Positions 41,226 to 43,379 of a DNA stretch of 43,379 nt are shown here, piece after piece; position 1 is the stretch's first letter; the number at the start of each line of letters is the position of its first letter. The notes beneath the pieces are model-generated. The model saw only the letters and a program-made list of their open reading frames with translations. It was not told the origin of the DNA and did not search any database. The DNA comes from Clostridiales bacterium (GTDB lineage Bacteria; Bacillota; Clostridia; Lachnospirales; Lachnospiraceae): assembly GCA_015655075.1 (NCBI GenBank), contig JAATFT010000061.1:1-43379 (forward strand), written 5' to 3'. A program made the position numbers and the translations under genes.

Positions 41226-42488
41226 CTATCTGAATTGAAAAGTTTTCAAGTTTATTAAATTATCCCTGGGGCCGGTAAATTTTAAGTATAAGGCATGAAC
41301 TCCCACAGGCTTATCCGTGATCTTGCCGGTAAAGGTCTGAAAATCGAATTTTCCTTTTGTTTTTTCTACTTGTACCCATCCGGCCGCCCTGGATTCCAGA
41401 TTATCCAGATAGACCTCAATCCTGCTGCCATAGGTCTGGCTTGAGGCATTTACGGTAATCCCTGTAATATCCCTGTCAAAATTAATATATTTATATACCG
41501 CCCAATCTTCATTATGAATATTCGTCAGATATTCAAACGAATTGTTACCGCCGCTGTAATCATCAATATATACACTGCCCGACAATAGGCACGCCGTGAA
41601 CGCATATAATTCACGGCCGCAGGAAATAGGACCTTCCGTGCCCTGAGTTGTCATTTCTGTCTCATTAATAGTCCCGTCCTCATTAAATGTTATTTTTTCG
41701 GCACAAACATGTCTGCTGAAAAAACCGTTATGGGTGGAACGGTGATAAAAGACATACCATTCGCCGTTTATCTGTGTAATGGAGCCGTGATTGTTCCAGG
41801 ACCGGGGGTCACATCCTGTGTTATCAATAATTATATTCTTTTTGACAAACGGCCCCAAAGGATTCCTGCTGACGGCATAACCGATGCAGGTAGGCCTTTT
41901 GCGTGATATATCGGAAAAGCTAAGGTAATAAAGCCCGTTTCTTTTCCTGGCGGAAATTCCTTCGTGAAAGCCATGCTCTTCTTCGGTAAGCAGATTGTCC
42001 GTAACGGATTCTATGGATTGAAAATCCGCCGACAGTTTGCCTCCTCTGGCATGATATTGTCCCCAATAATAGTACACACTTCCGTCATCATCCACCAGCA
42101 CCGCAGGATCTATGGCATCGCCGTCGGCAGGTATTACCGGCTTTGCATCATAAAAAGGTCCTGTCGGGCTTTCACTGACGGCAACCCCCTCCGAATTATC
42201 GGCCTGGCAATAAAACAAATAATATTTATTGTTTATGTAAACGCAGTCCGGCGCATATAAAGGACTTATATGATTGGCAGTATATGGTCCGTATTTATCG
42301 GAAGAAAAAGAGGTGCCGCCGGACTGCCAGTTAATCATATCCTCTGATGAGAATACCTGATATTCATAACTGCAGTATTCATCATTTCCGCCAATATCTT
42401 TTGAGCCGTATAAATATACTTTCTTATCCTTCCACTGCCTGGCTTCCACATCCGGAATATAATAATTCATAGGTAATATAGGGTTCAT
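41226..42488 (-). CDS. Glycoside hydrolase family 43 enzyme with C-terminal CBM6-like domain
   Basis: A 420-aa five-blade beta-propeller enzyme of the arabinofuranosidase/xylosidase family. The catalytic acids fit the family: Asp13 in IPDVEARQ (base), Asp127 in DAIDPAVLVDDDG (pKa modulator) and Glu176 in GFHEGIS (acid). The C-terminal part (about 295-420), with GITVNASSQTYGSRIEVYLDN and GVHALYLKFTG, resembles a CBM6 carbohydrate-binding module. There is no signal peptide, so it acts in the cytosol on imported oligosaccharides. GGAGG precedes ATG 42488. The adjacent sugar ABC permease supports the uptake model. Confidence 0.93.
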   Translation of the reverse strand: MNPILPMNYYIPDVEARQWKDKKVYLYGSKDIGGNDEYCSYEYQVFSSEDMINWQSGGTSFSSDKYGPYTANHISPLYAPDCVYINNKYYLFYCQADNSEGVAVSESPTGPFYDAKPVIPADGDAIDPAVLVDDDGSVYYYWGQYHARGGKLSADFQSIESVTDNLLTEEEHGFHEGISARKRNGLYYLSFSDISRKRPTCIGYAVSRNPLGPFVKKNIIIDNTGCDPRSWNNHGSITQINGEWYVFYHRSTHNGFFSRHVCAEKITFNEDGTINETEMTTQGTEGPISCGRELYAFTACLLSGSVYIDDYSGGNNSFEYLTNIHNEDWAVYKYINFDRDITGITVNASSQTYGSRIEVYLDNLESRAAGWVQVEKTKGKFDFQTFTGKITDKPVGVHALYLKFTGPRDNLINLKTFQFR

Positions 42489-42652
42489 ATTATTTATCCT
42501 CCGCTAACGATATCTGTAAAAATCTTTTATACTTGCTCCCGTTGCATTTGCCTCAAATAACGGAGTATGAAAGTGTTTTCCCGATGTAAAACTGCTTTTA
42601 TTTTACACTTTCAAGCTTCCAAACATGATGCTGCAAACGGCGCATGAAAATC

Positions 42653-43379
42653 TTATCCTTTCACCGCCCCGGTCATTAATCCTTCCGTTATATGTCTGGA
42701 AATAAGACAGTATATAATGATAATCGGTACGATTGACATAGCGATGGCACAATAGGTTGCGCCGTAATCCCGGTTGAATGCTCCCCGAAGATTCATGATT
42801 AATAACGGGACCGTGAATTTCTCCTGATTAAATAATATAATCATGGGAGTTAAAAAATTATTCCATGATCCGACAAAATTAAAAATTGCCATGGTGGCAA
42901 TCCCCGGTTTTGCCAAAGGCAGAATAATTCTGTTAAATAATCCAAATTCCCCGCATCCCTCCACTCTGGCCGATTCGATCAAGGAATCCGAAATGGACTG
43001 TTCCATATATTGGTATACAAAAAAAACTGTGCTTGCATTAGCGATGGAAGGAAGAATCAAGGGAATAAAGGTGTCTAAAATATCCATATATTTGCACAGT
43101 CTGAAAAATCCAATAATACCAAGCTGGGACGGAATCATCATAGATAACATAATAATTGTAAGAACTATTTTTTTGCCTTTATATTCATATTTAGCCAGCC
43201 CAAAAGCGGTTAACGCGCCGAAATAAGCCGACAGAAGCGTTGAGCTGACCGAAATAACCGTACTGTTTAAAAATCCCTTCCAGATATCCGTCATTTGGCT
43301 AAGGTTCCCGTAATTTGAAAATAATGCGCTTCCGGGCCCCAGATATAAACCAACCATTAATTCCTCCGTCGTATGGGTA
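42653..43379 (-). CDS. Carbohydrate ABC transporter permease (MalG-type), partial
   Basis: The 3' end of a sugar permease gene; the reading frame stays open at the window edge (codons for THTTEEL precede the first internal ATG). About five membrane helices remain (GFLNSTVISVSSTLLSAYFGALTAFGL, VLTIIMLSMMIPSQLGIIGFF, and later ones). The EAA-loop region is ESARVEGCGEFGLFNRIILPLAKPGIA. The domain matches the second permease (CUT1 family) of oligosaccharide importers. It is directly upstream of the GH43 gene in the same orientation and probably supplies its substrate. Confidence 0.92.
   Translation of the reverse strand, partial: THTTEELMVGLYLGPGSALFSNYGNLSQMTDIWKGFLNSTVISVSSTLLSAYFGALTAFGLAKYEYKGKKIVLTIIMLSMMIPSQLGIIGFFRLCKYMDILDTFIPLILPSIANASTVFFVYQYMEQSISDSLIESARVEGCGEFGLFNRIILPLAKPGIATMAIFNFVGSWNNFLTPMIILFNQEKFTVPLLIMNLRGAFNRDYGATYCAIAMSIVPIIIIYCLISRHITEGLMTGAVKG

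Overview
The window looks like the chromosome of an anaerobic, endospore-forming Clostridia member, most likely Lachnospiraceae. Four things point there: a spoIIA-spoVA sporulation block, a valine T-box, DUF4250/DUF5716/DUF5717 proteins (families I associate with Lachnospiraceae), and AT-rich intergenic DNA with strong GGAGG ribosome-binding sites. This placement comes from gene content only.

Layout. (1) 258-6208, minus: a catabolic/uptake block with an amino-acid ABC transporter (ATPase, permease, lipoprotein), an iron-dependent alcohol dehydrogenase, a class III omega-aminotransferase and a cytidylate-kinase-like protein. A PucR-type regulator is divergent at 6373, and a perfect 19-nt palindrome overlaps its promoter. 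The set fits import of an omega-amino compound, transamination to an aldehyde and reduction to an alcohol. (2) 7558-13884: a small membrane protein, RarA, a broken DUF4250 gene, an IMPACT/YigZ protein, a DUF6514-like protein and a class A penicillin-binding protein. (3) 14064-19637, minus: spoIIAA-spoIIAB-sigF, an overlooked 50-aa membrane ORF, then spoVAA-AB-AC-AD-AE, interrupted by two miniature mobile elements. (4) 19859-25148, minus: a zinc-ribbon/TPR membrane protein with a 46-aa acidic gene upstream, and valS with a complete T-box leader (specifier GTA) and promoter. (5) 25383-32361, minus: a PTS sugar operon of the ascorbate (Ula) superfamily with EIIA, EIIB, EIIC, a class II aldolase, a TPR protein, a P-loop kinase, a PRD/EIIB/EIIA regulator and a decayed HPr gene between EIIA and EIIB. 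(6) 32655-39780, minus: four genes of unknown function (two-TM coiled-coil protein, TPR-like protein, degenerate Hsp70-like DUF5716 protein, 1187-aa DUF5717 protein). This is the best candidate for an undescribed system. (7) 40074-43379: a CobD/HisC-like aminotransferase, a GH43 glycosidase with a C-terminal carbohydrate-binding-like domain, and a sugar ABC permease cut by the window edge.

The window is also seeded with non-autonomous repeats. Family 1 (about 173 bp, three copies, terminal repeats GTTACTATTCACAGC) is flanked by an 8-bp target duplication, perfect in one copy and 7/8 in the other two. Family 2 (up to about 167 bp, at least nine copies or fragments, ends TAGAGCGTGTTTGAAAAAT) is usually bordered by TA. 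Family 3 is a structured element of about 65 bp present twice. The insertions disrupt a DUF4250 gene, supply a stop codon to spoVAB, create false N-terminal extensions on two ORFs and may have truncated a gene stump at 25383-25445.
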